Source: Rhizobium sp. GN54 (GTDB lineage Bacteria > Pseudomonadota > Alphaproteobacteria > Rhizobiales > Rhizobiaceae). From it: a stretch of DNA of 64,000 bases. The notes under the pieces were generated by a model. The model had not been told where the DNA came from. It ran no database searches and saw only the letters and a list, made by a program, of their open reading frames with translations. Below, one piece after another: positions 9,431 through 18,300 of the stretch (the first letter of the stretch is position 1; every line of letters starts with the position of its first letter). The stretch lies in NCBI RefSeq assembly GCF_021026345.1, contig NZ_JAJNCZ010000001.1, forward strand, positions 806,001 to 870,000. Reading direction: 5' to 3'. The translations under genes were made by a program, and so were the position numbers.

Positions 9431-10165
9431 TCAGGCCTCCTCGAAGGCCCGCTGGGCGTCGGCCAGGCTCTTGTCCAGCGCCTGGCCGGGCGCAAAGCGG
9501 AGGAGTTCCGCAGGCGGCTCCACTCCCTCCACCAGCCGCGGACAGGGCTCGGCGGCGCCGAGAACGGTCGTGACCGGGACGACGCCGGCCCAGATCGGCA
9601 GCCCGTAATCCGCCTCGTCGTCGGCGACGCCCTTGGCCCGCACCTTGGCCGAGGCCTGCTCGATCTCCATGCCGATCACGCTGGTGGCCTTGATCTCCCG
9701 CGCCGTGATCGGCCGCAAGCTTGCGGAGCGGCCGGGATAGAGACGGTCGACGACGGCGAGAAGGGCGGCCGCCTTCTCCTCCGGATCGTCGACGATCCGC
9801 GCAGTGCCGAAGCACATGGCCGAGCGGTAATTGGCCGAATGGTTGAAGCCGGCGCGGGCCAGCACCAGCCCGTCGAGATGGGCCACGGTCAGGCAGGCCG
9901 GCGTCCCCGCCCGCAGGTGCCGGAGCATGCGGCTTGCCGAGGAACCGTGCCAGTAGAGCCGGGTGCCTTCCCGCCAGAACAGCGTCGGCGTGCAATAGGG
10001 CTGGCCGTCGATGACATAGCTGACGTGACAGAGCATGGCCGCGTCGAGGACCGCATGCACCGAGGCATGGTCGTAGCGTGCCCGGTCGTGCCGGCGTTTC
10101 AGCCTGTTGCGGTCCGACACCGGATAGCTGGGGGCGGGGTCTGGTTGCTGCGGATGGACGGTCAC
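9431..10165 (-). CDS. Pyridoxamine 5'-phosphate oxidase-fold (FMN-binding split-barrel) protein
   Basis: This is a 244-aa cytoplasmic protein of the PNPOx-like flavin-binding split-barrel superfamily. The core is recognisable from VLDAAMLCHVSYVIDGQPYCTP, an FMN-contact-like stretch (RLYWHGSSASRMLRHL), and SAMCFGTARIVDDPEEK. The C-terminal ~90 residues carry IWAGVVPVTTVLG, common in this rhizobial subgroup. It is divergent from a MocR/PdxR-type PLP regulator with only 39 bases between starts, which suggests a regulated B6-related or flavin-dependent function. Whether it oxidises pyridoxamine phosphate is not established. Confidence 0.85.
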   Translation of the reverse strand: MTVHPQQPDPAPSYPVSDRNRLKRRHDRARYDHASVHAVLDAAMLCHVSYVIDGQPYCTPTLFWREGTRLYWHGSSASRMLRHLRAGTPACLTVAHLDGLVLARAGFNHSANYRSAMCFGTARIVDDPEEKAAALLAVVDRLYPGRSASLRPITAREIKATSVIGMEIEQASAKVRAKGVADDEADYGLPIWAGVVPVTTVLGAAEPCPRLVEGVEPPAELLRFAPGQALDKSLADAQRAFEEA

Positions 10166-10204
10166 GGTCTTGCCTTTCGTCTGGTACGGCGCTTACATGA
10201 CGCC

Positions 10205-11707
10205 ATGTCATTGGTTCGAAACAGCTCCAATCCAGAGATAAAAAAGAAGGCCAATCTGCCCGACTGGTCGGCGCTCGTCCCGGTCCTGCCGGGTGAGGGC
10301 CCGCGCACGCAGGCGCTCTACGCGGCGATCCGCCGGCTGATCGAGACCGGGGCAGTGCCGCCGGGCGCCAAGCTGCCGCCGACGCGCGACCTGGCGACAC
10401 GGCTGCGCATGTCGCGCATCGCCGTGGTCGCAGCCTTCGAGCGCCTCGCATCGGACGGCTTCACCGTGGCCCGCGTCGGCGCCGGCACCTTCGTCAGCGA
10501 TGCGGTGCCGCTGATCGACGCCCGACCCGTTCTCGAGGGCCGCGGCCGGAAGCCGGAAATGCCGCTGCCGGGCACGCTCGGGGTCGCGACCGCCGACGGC
10601 CGCTCGCTGAAGATCTTCCGGGCGCTCTTGTCCCGGCATCTCGCCCGCCCGGGTCCGGAGCATTTCCACTATGGCGACCCGCGCGGCGGCGAGGGGTTGC
10701 GCGCGGCGATCGCCGCCTACCTGCGCACCGCCCGCGGGGTGCGCTGCGATGCCGGGCAGATCATCGTCACCGCCGGCACCCAGCAGGGCCTCGATCTCTT
10801 CGTCCGGGCCATGCTGAACCCCGGCGACGGCGCCTGGATCGAGGACCCCTGCTATCCGAGCGCCCGCGCCGCCTTCGACGGCAACGGCATCCGCCTCAAG
10901 GGCGTGCCGGTGGATGCCGAGGGGCTGGATGTGGAGCGCGGCGCGGCGCTGATGCCCGATGCCCGCGCCGTCTACGTCACGCCGTCGCACCAGTTCCCGC
11001 TCGGCGTGGCGATGAGCATGCGCCGGCGGCTGGCGCTGATCGACTGGGCGCGCCGCAACGATGCCTGGATCGTCGAGGACGACTACGACAGCGAGTTCCG
11101 CTATGCCGGCCCGCCGCTGACGGCCATGCAGGGCCTGGATGCTGCCGGCCGCGTCGTCTATCTCGGCACCTTCTCCAAAGTTCTGCTGCCGGGCCTGCGC
11201 ATCGGCTATGCGGTGCTGCCGGAGGCGGTGATGGAGAAGGTGGTCGCGCTGCGCGCCCGCACCGACCGTTTTCCCGCCACGCTGGCGGAGGCGGCCCTGG
11301 CCGAGTTCATCCGCGAGGGCCATCTCGCAGCCCACCTGCGCCGCGCCCGCCGCCGGCTGGCGGCTGCCCGCGATGCACTGGCCGCCGGCCTCGAGGGCGG
11401 GCAGGGGCTTGGCGTCGACATTCCCGAGCAGGGCCTGCACCTGCTGGCCGGATTGGCGCCGGGGATGCGCGACACCGAACTGGTCGAGCCCGCAGCCGCG
11501 GCCGGCCTCGGCGTGCGTGCGCTGTCCTCGATGGCCGTGTCCGAACCGCCGCGGCAGGGTCTGGTGATCGGCTTCTCCGGTTTTGCGCCGGATGTGCTCT
11601 ACAATGCGGCGAGCGCATTCCGCGCGTCGCTGGAGCGCCTTGCCCGGGGTCGGATCACACCGGGCACTTCGCCGTCTCGAAATGCACAGGCGCCTTGCCG
11701 TCCTTGA
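10205..11707 (+). CDS. MocR/PdxR-family PLP-dependent transcriptional regulator
   Basis: This is a GntR-type winged helix fused to an aminotransferase class I fold, 500 aa. The start ATG at 10205 gives MSLVRNSSNPEIKKK; upstream codons in this frame lie over the divergent gene. The DNA-binding domain spans roughly residues 35-100 (LPPTRDLATRLRMSRIAVVAAFERLASDGF). The PLP Schiff-base lysine is Lys325 in GTFSKVLLPGLR, with WIVEDDYDSEFRY upstream. Relatives such as PdxR and GabR sense PLP or amino compounds and control divergent genes, so the PNPOx-fold neighbour is the likely target. The last ~18 codons overlap the convergent lipoprotein gene. Confidence 0.92.
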   Translation: MSLVRNSSNPEIKKKANLPDWSALVPVLPGEGPRTQALYAAIRRLIETGAVPPGAKLPPTRDLATRLRMSRIAVVAAFERLASDGFTVARVGAGTFVSDAVPLIDARPVLEGRGRKPEMPLPGTLGVATADGRSLKIFRALLSRHLARPGPEHFHYGDPRGGEGLRAAIAAYLRTARGVRCDAGQIIVTAGTQQGLDLFVRAMLNPGDGAWIEDPCYPSARAAFDGNGIRLKGVPVDAEGLDVERGAALMPDARAVYVTPSHQFPLGVAMSMRRRLALIDWARRNDAWIVEDDYDSEFRYAGPPLTAMQGLDAAGRVVYLGTFSKVLLPGLRIGYAVLPEAVMEKVVALRARTDRFPATLAEAALAEFIREGHLAAHLRRARRRLAAARDALAAGLEGGQGLGVDIPEQGLHLLAGLAPGMRDTELVEPAAAAGLGVRALSSMAVSEPPRQGLVIGFSGFAPDVLYNAASAFRASLERLARGRITPGTSPSRNAQAPCRP

Positions 11708-12170
11708 ACATTTGCGGGTTCTTGTCGTAGGCCGGGCCGACCACCAGCGCCTGTGCCGGCAGCACGCTCTGGTCGAGGTCGGAGACGACGGTCGTCTCCA
11801 GCGCCTGCAACTGCGCGCCGTCCGGCCCGTTGACCCGGATCGCCACGCGATAGGGCCTTGCCTTCTTCACGCAGGCGATCTCCGGGCTTTCCAGCACCAC
11901 CTTCTCCAGCTTCGGAGACAGCCTGCGCGTCGTCACCAGCGGCGTCCCGCCGGCCGGGTTCTCGAATTCGGCGGTCACCGTCGCCCCGTCCGGCAGCGGC
12001 TCGGTCCGGTTCAGCGTGATGACATAGGTGGCGTAGGCGAGGCGGTAGTTGAACACGAACATCTTGCCGGTCAGTTGCAGCGGATCGGCGCCGCTCTCGC
12101 GCTGGCATCCGGCAAGCGCCATCGACAGCGCAAGCGCAATTGCCATGGCGAACGGTCGAAAATGCCCCAT
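11655..12170 (-). CDS. Putative lipoprotein of unknown function
   Basis: This 171-aa product starts at MGHFRPFAMAIALALS and has a lipobox MALAGC, so it should be lipidated at Cys21 and anchored facing the periplasm. The mature part has a beta-rich pattern (KMFVFNYRLAYATYVITLNR, RPYRVAIRVNGPDG) and two further cysteines (EIACVKKA and ETAKCPV). No domain is recognised. The gene begins 2 bases after the stop of the CGNR regulator gene, so the two are probably one transcript. Its 3' end overlaps the convergent MocR gene by 53 bases. Confidence 0.75.
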   Translation of the reverse strand: MGHFRPFAMAIALALSMALAGCQRESGADPLQLTGKMFVFNYRLAYATYVITLNRTEPLPDGATVTAEFENPAGGTPLVTTRRLSPKLEKVVLESPEIACVKKARPYRVAIRVNGPDGAQLQALETTVVSDLDQSVLPAQALVVGPAYDKNPQMFKDGKAPVHFETAKCPV

Positions 12171-12172
12171 CG

Positions 12173-12718
12173 TCAGCCCTCCCTGCGGCGGCGATAGTGC
12201 CGGCTCGCCTTGGCGCGGTTGCCGCAGACCGCCATGTCGCACCAGGCGCGCGAGCGGTTGCGGCTGCGGTCCAGGAACAGCCAGCCGCAATTGGGGCAGA
12301 TCTTGAGCCGGTCGGGCTCGGCATGGGCCGCAAGCCGCAGCGCCGAATGGGCCGTCGCCGTGTCGAGGGCGCCCGGCTCCCGTCCGGACCGGCGCAGCGT
12401 ACCGGCGATGGCGTCGAGCAGTTGCGCCAGCAGCACCGGCGAACCGCGCCCCGACGCTTCCGCCCGGAAGTGGCCGTCGATCGCCTCGCGCAGCCCGATG
12501 AAGGCGTCGCGCCGCACAGGCGGGACGGGGACGAGCGGGGCGGCGCTGTCACGCTCGGTGCAATGCAGGCTCGCGGCGGCCGCAAATGCGTCCATCGTTG
12601 CCGGGTCGGCATAGCGGTCGATCCGGCGCGCCGGGTCCGCCCGGAGCACGACGGAATTGGCGACGTCCAGCGCAAGCGCGCCGCCGGAAAAGCGATGGGG
12701 CGTCCAGGAGAAGGTCAT
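12173..12718 (-). CDS. CGNR zinc-finger regulator with ABATE domain
   Basis: This 181-aa protein has an N-terminal ABATE domain (a stress-associated domain that precedes CGNR fingers) and a C-terminal CGNR zinc finger. The finger shows KICPNCGWLF, then WCDMAVCGNRAKASRHYRRR, giving the four Cys ligands and the CGNR signature with a basic tail for nucleic-acid binding. It is predicted to be a DNA-binding transcription factor. It is divergent from the LivH permease gene across a perfect dyad at 12729-12756, which makes autoregulation and control of the permease likely by inference. Confidence 0.9.
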   Translation of the reverse strand: MTFSWTPHRFSGGALALDVANSVVLRADPARRIDRYADPATMDAFAAAASLHCTERDSAAPLVPVPPVRRDAFIGLREAIDGHFRAEASGRGSPVLLAQLLDAIAGTLRRSGREPGALDTATAHSALRLAAHAEPDRLKICPNCGWLFLDRSRNRSRAWCDMAVCGNRAKASRHYRRRREG

Positions 12719-12728
12719 GCTCTCGTCC

Positions 12729-12762
12729 TAACTGGTAAAAGCCATTTTACCAGTTATACTGG
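12729..12762. promoter_or_regulatory. Operator-like overlapping dyads between CGNR gene and livH-like gene
   Basis: taactggtaaaa (12729-12740) and ttttaccagtta (12745-12756) form a perfect 12-bp inverted repeat with a 4-nt spacer. A second dyad, ccagt-tat-actgg (12750-12762), shares its left half. The element fills the divergent intergenic space (12719-12785) and is AT-rich against its surroundings. Confidence 0.75.
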
Positions 12763-12785
12763 CTTTGTCACCCGCGAGTAGCCCG

Positions 12786-13682
12786 ATGGCCTATTTCCTG
12801 CAGCAGATCGCCAATGCCGTCCCGGTCGCGGCCCTCTATGCCGTGCTCGCCTTCGGCTATGCGATCGCATTCTCGGTGACGCGGCGGGCCGATATCAGCT
12901 ATGGCGCGCTCTTCGCCTTTGCCGGGCAGATGTTCATCCTGTTTTCCGATATCGGCTGGAACCGGCTCTGGCTCGTCCTGCCGGCCGCCCTCGGCTTCGG
13001 CGCGGCCATGGCGCTGGTCTACGGCATGGGCGTGGGCCTGGTCGTCGGCCGCCATGTCATGCGCCCGCTCGCCTTTTCCGCCGACAATACCGTGGTCGTC
13101 GCCGCTCTCGGCGTCGTGCTGGTGTTGATGGAGACGGCGCGCCTCGCCTCGGACACGCGCAGCCTCTGGCTGCCGCCGCTGCTCAGCCAGCCGGTCGAAC
13201 TCTGGGGGGATCCGTCGTTTCCGGTGACGCTGACCGTCCTGCAGATGGTCAATTCAGCCCTGATGGTCGCAATCGTCGCCGTGGGCCATGTCTACCTGGC
13301 CCGCTCGCCATGGGGGCGGCGCTGGCGGGCGGTCTGCGACGACAGGCAGGCGGCCGAACTCTGCGGCATCGACGGCGCCCGCGTCTTCCTGACGGCCTTC
13401 GCGCTCGCAGCCTTCATCGCCTGCGTCGCAGGCATCCTGGCTTCCGGCTACTACGGCAACATGGATTTCGGCGCCGGCCTCAGCTTCGGCGTGAAGGTGC
13501 TCTTCATCGCTGCTATCGGCGGCTATGCCAGCCCGCTCCTCTCCGCGCTCGGCGGCGCCGCCCTCGGCGTGGCGGAGACGCTCTGGAACGCCTATGGCGA
13601 TTTCCTCTGGCGCGACCTCGTCATCTATTCGGCGCTGGTGCTGCTGCTCGTCGTCTTCCGCCGCGAGCGGGGAATCCCCTGA
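12786..13682 (+). CDS. Branched-chain amino acid-type ABC transporter permease (LivH-like), orphan
   Basis: This 298-aa inner-membrane permease has about eight hydrophobic segments and belongs to the LivH/HAAT class. The family pattern is seen in NAVPVAALYAVLAFGYAIAF at the start, the cytoplasmic loop SPWGRRWRAVCDDRQAAELCGID (coupling-loop-like), and FGVKVLFIAAIGGYASPLLSALGG. The start is the ATG at 12786; an in-frame TTG at 12765 is less likely because it falls next to the operator. The usual partners (LivM, LivG, LivF, binding protein) are absent here, so either they are encoded elsewhere or this is an orphan. The substrate is unknown. Confidence 0.85.
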   Translation: MAYFLQQIANAVPVAALYAVLAFGYAIAFSVTRRADISYGALFAFAGQMFILFSDIGWNRLWLVLPAALGFGAAMALVYGMGVGLVVGRHVMRPLAFSADNTVVVAALGVVLVLMETARLASDTRSLWLPPLLSQPVELWGDPSFPVTLTVLQMVNSALMVAIVAVGHVYLARSPWGRRWRAVCDDRQAAELCGIDGARVFLTAFALAAFIACVAGILASGYYGNMDFGAGLSFGVKVLFIAAIGGYASPLLSALGGAALGVAETLWNAYGDFLWRDLVIYSALVLLLVVFRRERGIP

Positions 13683-13697
13683 AAATGAGGGGCCGGT

Positions 13698-14177
13698 CTA
13701 CGGCTTCCACTTCGCGCGCGCCCGGTCGTCGGCATCCTTCGCTTCCACCCAGCCGCCGTCGGTCCCGTCGGCCAGGTGCTCCTTCTTCCAGAAGGGGGCG
13801 GAAGTCTTCAGGTAGTCCATCACGAAGGAGGCGCCGTCGAAGGCGGCCTGGCGATGCGGGGCGGCGGCGATGACGAGCACGATGTTTTCGCCCGGCGCCA
13901 TCCGGCCGAACCGGTGGATCGCCGCAATCCCCTGCAGCGAGAACCGGGTGACGGCGTCCTCGCAGATCCGCCGGATCTCGGCCTCTGCCATGCCGGGATA
14001 GTGCTCGAGCTCCAGCGCCGAAAGCGCGCCGTCCTCGTCGCGGCAAAGCCCGGTGAAGGTGACGATCGCGCCGATGGACGTGCGCCCGGCGACGAGCGCC
14101 GCAGTCTCCGCCGCCACGTCGAAATCGTCGCGCTGGATGCGCACGACGACAGGAGCAGGGGGAGAGGTGGCGGCCAT
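13698..14177 (-). CDS. moaE: Molybdopterin synthase catalytic subunit
   Basis: MoaE, with thiocarboxylated MoaD, inserts sulfur into cyclic pyranopterin monophosphate to make molybdopterin. The 159-aa protein has the family motifs IGAIVTFTGLCRDEDG, LELEHYPGMAEAEI and the active-site KTSAPFWKKE. It lies 3 bases after moaD on the same strand, as part of pgsA-moaD-moaE. A molybdopterin-dependent oxidoreductase is encoded 11.5 kb away at 25767. Confidence 0.97.
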   Translation of the reverse strand: MAATSPPAPVVVRIQRDDFDVAAETAALVAGRTSIGAIVTFTGLCRDEDGALSALELEHYPGMAEAEIRRICEDAVTRFSLQGIAAIHRFGRMAPGENIVLVIAAAPHRQAAFDGASFVMDYLKTSAPFWKKEHLADGTDGGWVEAKDADDRARAKWKP

Positions 14178-14180
14178 GGC

Positions 14181-14441
14181 TCAGCCTCCGGTCATCGGCG
14201 GGAACAGCGCGATCTCGCGCGCACCCGCGATCGGCTCGTCGTGTTCCACATGCTCCTGGTTGACGGCGACCCGGATGACGTTCTCGTGCTCGAGCGCGAT
14301 CTCGTATTCCTCGCCGAGCGTCTTCAGATGGCGCAAAAGGTCGCCCGCGGTCCTGACGTGGCCGGGAAGCTCGATCTCCTCCTCGTCCCGTCCGATCCGC
14401 TCGCGCACCCACGCGAAGTAGACAAGCTTGGTCGTCATCAT
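14181..14441 (-). CDS. moaD: Molybdopterin synthase sulfur carrier subunit
   Basis: This 86-aa ubiquitin-fold sulfur carrier ends in the diagnostic Gly-Gly (LFPPMTGG) that is adenylated and thiocarboxylated. It starts MMTTKLVYFAWVRERIG; the first ATG overlaps the pgsA stop codon as ATGA (14438-14441), which indicates translational coupling. It is followed by moaE, its partner. Confidence 0.96.
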   Translation of the reverse strand: MMTTKLVYFAWVRERIGRDEEEIELPGHVRTAGDLLRHLKTLGEEYEIALEHENVIRVAVNQEHVEHDEPIAGAREIALFPPMTGG

Positions 14442-15022
14442 TCGTCCACGATATGCTTCAGGCCGGCCCGGAAGTAGTCATACCCCGTATACATGGTGAT
14501 CGCGGCGGCGATCCACAAAAGGCCGATGCCGAATTCCGTCGTGTAGGGCAGCACCTTGTCGCCGGCCGGGCCGGCGAGCAGGAAGGCGATCGCGAACATC
14601 TGGATCGTCGTCTTCCACTTGGCGATGCGCGTCACCGGCACGCTGACCTTCAGTTCGGCGAGATACTCGCGCAGGCCCGAGACCAGGATCTCGCGGCACA
14701 GGATGATGATCGCAGCCCAGATGGTCCAGCCGGCGATCGTGCCGTCGGCCGCCATCAGAAGCAGCACCGAGGCGACCAGCAGCTTGTCGGCGATCGGGTC
14801 GAGCATGCGACCGATATTGGAGGTCTGCTTCCAGATGCGGGCGAGATAGCCGTCCAGGAAATCGGTGATCGAGGCGACGACGAACAGGCCGAGCGCGGTC
14901 CAGCGGGCGAAATCCGAAGACTGCAACCGGCCTTCGACGAAGAAGCAGAGGACGATGACCGGAACGGCGAGGATGCGGCCATAGGTGAGGAGGTTCGGGA
15001 TGCTGTAAGCGCGGCGGGCCAT
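14438..15022 (-). CDS. pgsA: CDP-diacylglycerol--glycerol-3-phosphate 3-phosphatidyltransferase
   Basis: PgsA makes phosphatidylglycerol phosphate at the inner membrane, the first step to phosphatidylglycerol and cardiolipin. The 194-aa protein has the CDP-alcohol phosphotransferase signature in DFLDGYLARIW and IGRMLDPIADKLL, plus four or more membrane helices. It heads a tight pgsA-moaD-moaE unit. In many proteobacteria pgsA directly follows uvrC; here uvrC is on the same strand but an RTX gene on the other strand separates the two. Confidence 0.96.
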   Translation of the reverse strand: MARRAYSIPNLLTYGRILAVPVIVLCFFVEGRLQSSDFARWTALGLFVVASITDFLDGYLARIWKQTSNIGRMLDPIADKLLVASVLLLMAADGTIAGWTIWAAIIILCREILVSGLREYLAELKVSVPVTRIAKWKTTIQMFAIAFLLAGPAGDKVLPYTTEFGIGLLWIAAAITMYTGYDYFRAGLKHIVDE

Positions 15023-15359
15023 GGATTGCAGTCTCTACTGTATTTGCGGGTAGTTGCGGTCTTTGTGACAGTTCCGTCAACCATTTGCGAGAGCTTTTCT
15101 ACGCGAACAAGGCAATATTCGGATCGCCCTCGTTAAAAGAAGGTTGCGTGCGCTACCGCGCAGTCCGGTATCGGGCCTGTAACCCGGCCGACACAGGCTG
15201 AACAAATATTTTCAGTCTTGGCGAATAGAATTCGTTTTTTGTTCGTATTGAAACAGAAATCGCGTACCGCCAGCCGCGTTACGGCGACCTGTAGTTGCAG
15301 GCCGCCTTTGCTGCGTGTGCAAAATTCAAATCTGTAGTTGGGAAAGGTGGGTCCTCCGG
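15023..15359. other. AT-rich divergent intergenic region between pgsA and the RTX gene
   Basis: These 337 bases hold no supported gene and are clearly more AT-rich than the flanks (for example aacaaatattttcagtcttg near 15201). A small cgaat-aga-attcg palindrome followed by six T lies at 15222-15240. The region must carry the pgsA promoter (leftward) and the RTX-gene promoter (rightward). No confident -35/-10 pair or binding site was identified. Confidence 0.6.
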
Positions 15360-18300
15360 ATGGGGATCATCGGTGGAGATTTGTTGCCGTTGAACGGCGA
15401 CCGGGCGAAGGGGCCGGTACATTCGGACATCGTGACGCTGGCGGACGGCGGCTTCGTACTCGTCTGGAGCGGCGGGGCGGCCGACGGCACGACCGACGTC
15501 ACCATGCGGGTGTTCAATGCGGACGGCAGCCTCCGCTCGACGGTCGAGATCCCGGTGGCCGCAGATGCCGGCGGTGACCAGGCGACGCCGCAGGTGACCG
15601 CGCTTGCCGAAGGCGGCTTTGCGGTCGTCTGGAGCGGCGCGACCGCCGCCGACGATCGGGGGGTCGCCTTCCGGCTGTTCGACGCGGACGGCACGGCGCG
15701 CGACGCCTTCGACCTGCCGGCCAATGCGGAGACGGCCGGTATCCAGTCCGCCGCCATGATCACGACGCTGGCCGATGGCGGTCTCGTCGTCGCCTGGCGT
15801 GTCGGCGACGGCGACAGGACCGCGCTTTCGCTGCGGGTCTTCGAGAAGGACGGAACCATCCGTTCCGGCGCCGCCGATATCCGCATCGACGTCTCGACCG
15901 GTCACTTCGAGATCACGGCGCTCGCCGGCGGCGACTTCGTCGTCGTCCATGACGGCGTCGCCGAAGGCGAGGGGGCCGAGGGGCCCGTGCGCATGCGCAT
16001 CTACGACGCCGGGGGATCGCTCGAACGGGAGGCGATCGTCTCGCTGGCAGCGGACGAGGACGACGTCCAGCACCATCCGGCGGTCACCGCGCTCGCCGAC
16101 GGCGGCTTCGTCGTCGCCTGGGTCGGGGAGCGGCAGGGCGACAAGGCCGATGTCGCGATGCAGGTCTACGATGCCGACGGCAGGGCCCGCGCCGGCACCG
16201 ATTTCGCCGTCAACATCCACACCGGCGGCGAGCAGCGCGCCCCGATCGTGACGGCGCTGAAGGACGGCGGCTTCGTCGTCCTGTGGAGCGGTAGCGCCTG
16301 GCATGACGACGCCGGTCTCGCCATGCAGGTCTATAATCCGGACGGCAAGAGCCGCATCCCCGGCGATATCCCGGTCAACCTCGCCGTCGACGGCATTCAG
16401 GGCGATCCGCATGTGGCCGCCCTTGCCGGCGGCGGTTTTGCGGTCGCCTGGACCACGAAGAGTTCGGCCGGTTACGCCATCGCGCTCCGTCTCTTCCATG
16501 CCGACGGCACGCCCCGGATGGTGGCCGAGGAATATGTCACCGGCCTCACCGCCCTGCCGCAGGGCGCGCCGAAGATCGCCGCACTCGAAAACGGCGGGCT
16601 GGCGCTGACCTGGCAGGTCGAGGAGGAGGACGGCGTCCACCTCTATGAAAAGGTCTTCCGCACGGTCAACGACGCGCCGACCGGGCAGAGCAGCGCGCGC
16701 TACCTGAAGGAAGACGGCAGCTACACCTTCAAGGTCGAGGACTTCGGCTTCTCCGACGTCAACGGCGACCAGATGCAGGCGATCCGCGTCAGCGCGGTCC
16801 CGGTAAACGGCACGCTCACCCTCGGCGGCGTGCCGGTGGTGCCCGGCCAGGAGATCAAGGCGTCGCAGATCGCCGACGGCAAGCTCGTCTGGAAGGCGGC
16901 CGCCAACCTGAACGGCACGGCGATCGCCGCCCTGTCCTTCAACGTCATCGATGACGGCGGCACCGACTTCGGTGGCAAGAACACCGACCCCGTCACCCGC
17001 AAGATCACGTTGAACGTCGACGCCGTCAACGACCGGCCCGATGTCCGGGAAATTCGCGGCACGACCTATGAGAACGCGATCTACCGGATCGAGCTGAAGG
17101 ACGCCGCCATCGACGTCGACGACGACAAGCTGGCGATGATCAACGCCAAGATCGTCTCCGGCTTCGGCTCGGTCATGATCGATGCGAAGAAGATGCTGAT
17201 CTACAACCCGATGGGCGGCCCGAACCCGAACATCGCCGACGGCGAAAGCCGCACGGTCGTGATCAGCTACACCGTGTCCGACGGCAGAGGCGGCACGACG
17301 ACGGCGACGATCACCCTGACCGTCAAGGGCGTGTCGGCCGACGTCTTCTCGGGGACCAACGGCGACGATCGCCTCTCCGGCAGCGTCCATGGCGACCTGA
17401 TGTACGGCCGGGCCGGCAACGATACGCTGGCCGGCAGCGGCGGCGACGACCTGCTCGACGGCGGCACCGGCACCGACACGATGAAGGGCGAGGGCGGAAA
17501 CGACACCTATGTGGTCGACTGCTCCAGCGACAGGGTGGTCGAGGCCGCCAACGGCGGGACGGATATCGTGCAGGCCGGCTGCAGCTATACCCTGACGGCC
17601 AATGTCGAGAAGCTGACCCTCCTGGGCTCGGCCGGCTACCGCGGCACCGGCAATGAACTCGCCAACATCATCACCGGCAACGCCGGCGCCAATTCGCTGA
17701 AGGGCATGGCCGGCAGCGACAGGCTCTATGGCGGCGCGGGGAACGATTCACTGTCCGGCGGCGACGGCAATGACAGGCTGGAGGGCGGCACCGGAAACGA
17801 CAGGCTCCATGGCGGCACCGGCAACGACACGCTGGATGGCGGTAGCGGCAACGACACGCTTTCCGGCGGCGCCGGCAACGACCGGCTGGAAGGCGGGACC
17901 GGCAACGATACGCTTACTGGTGGCGCCGGCAACGACCGGCTGGAGGGCGGGACCGGCAACGACAGGCTCGATGGCGGCGCCGGCAATGACACGCTGGATG
18001 GCGGCACCGGCACCAACCGGCTCTACGGCGGCGCCGGCAACGACGCCTACATAGTCGGCAGCAGGTCGGACAGGGTGATCGAATATGCCGGCGGCGGCAC
18101 CGACACCGTCTATTCCGCCCACAGCCACACCCTGTCCAACCATGTCGAGCGGCTGATCCTGACCGGTTCGGCGAACGCCTGGGGTACGGGAAACGCGTCC
18201 GCGAACCGCCTGACCGGGAACACCGGCAACAACACCCTGCGTGGCAACGATGGCAACGACGCACTCGAGGGCGGGAGGGGCAACGACACCCTTGCCGGCG

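Noticed and set aside
15279-17390. 703-codon open frame antisense to the RTX gene
   Set aside because: It is a shadow of a GC-rich gene with strong third-position bias. The encoded sequence is low-complexity and rich in Val, Arg, Asp and Gly, with no domain; the plus strand has clear repeat homology.
17720-18060. Regular ~27-bp DNA periodicity that resembles a repeat array
   Set aside because: The periodicity stays in frame and encodes RTX nonapeptides. Units are contiguous with no spacers, so this is not a CRISPR array.
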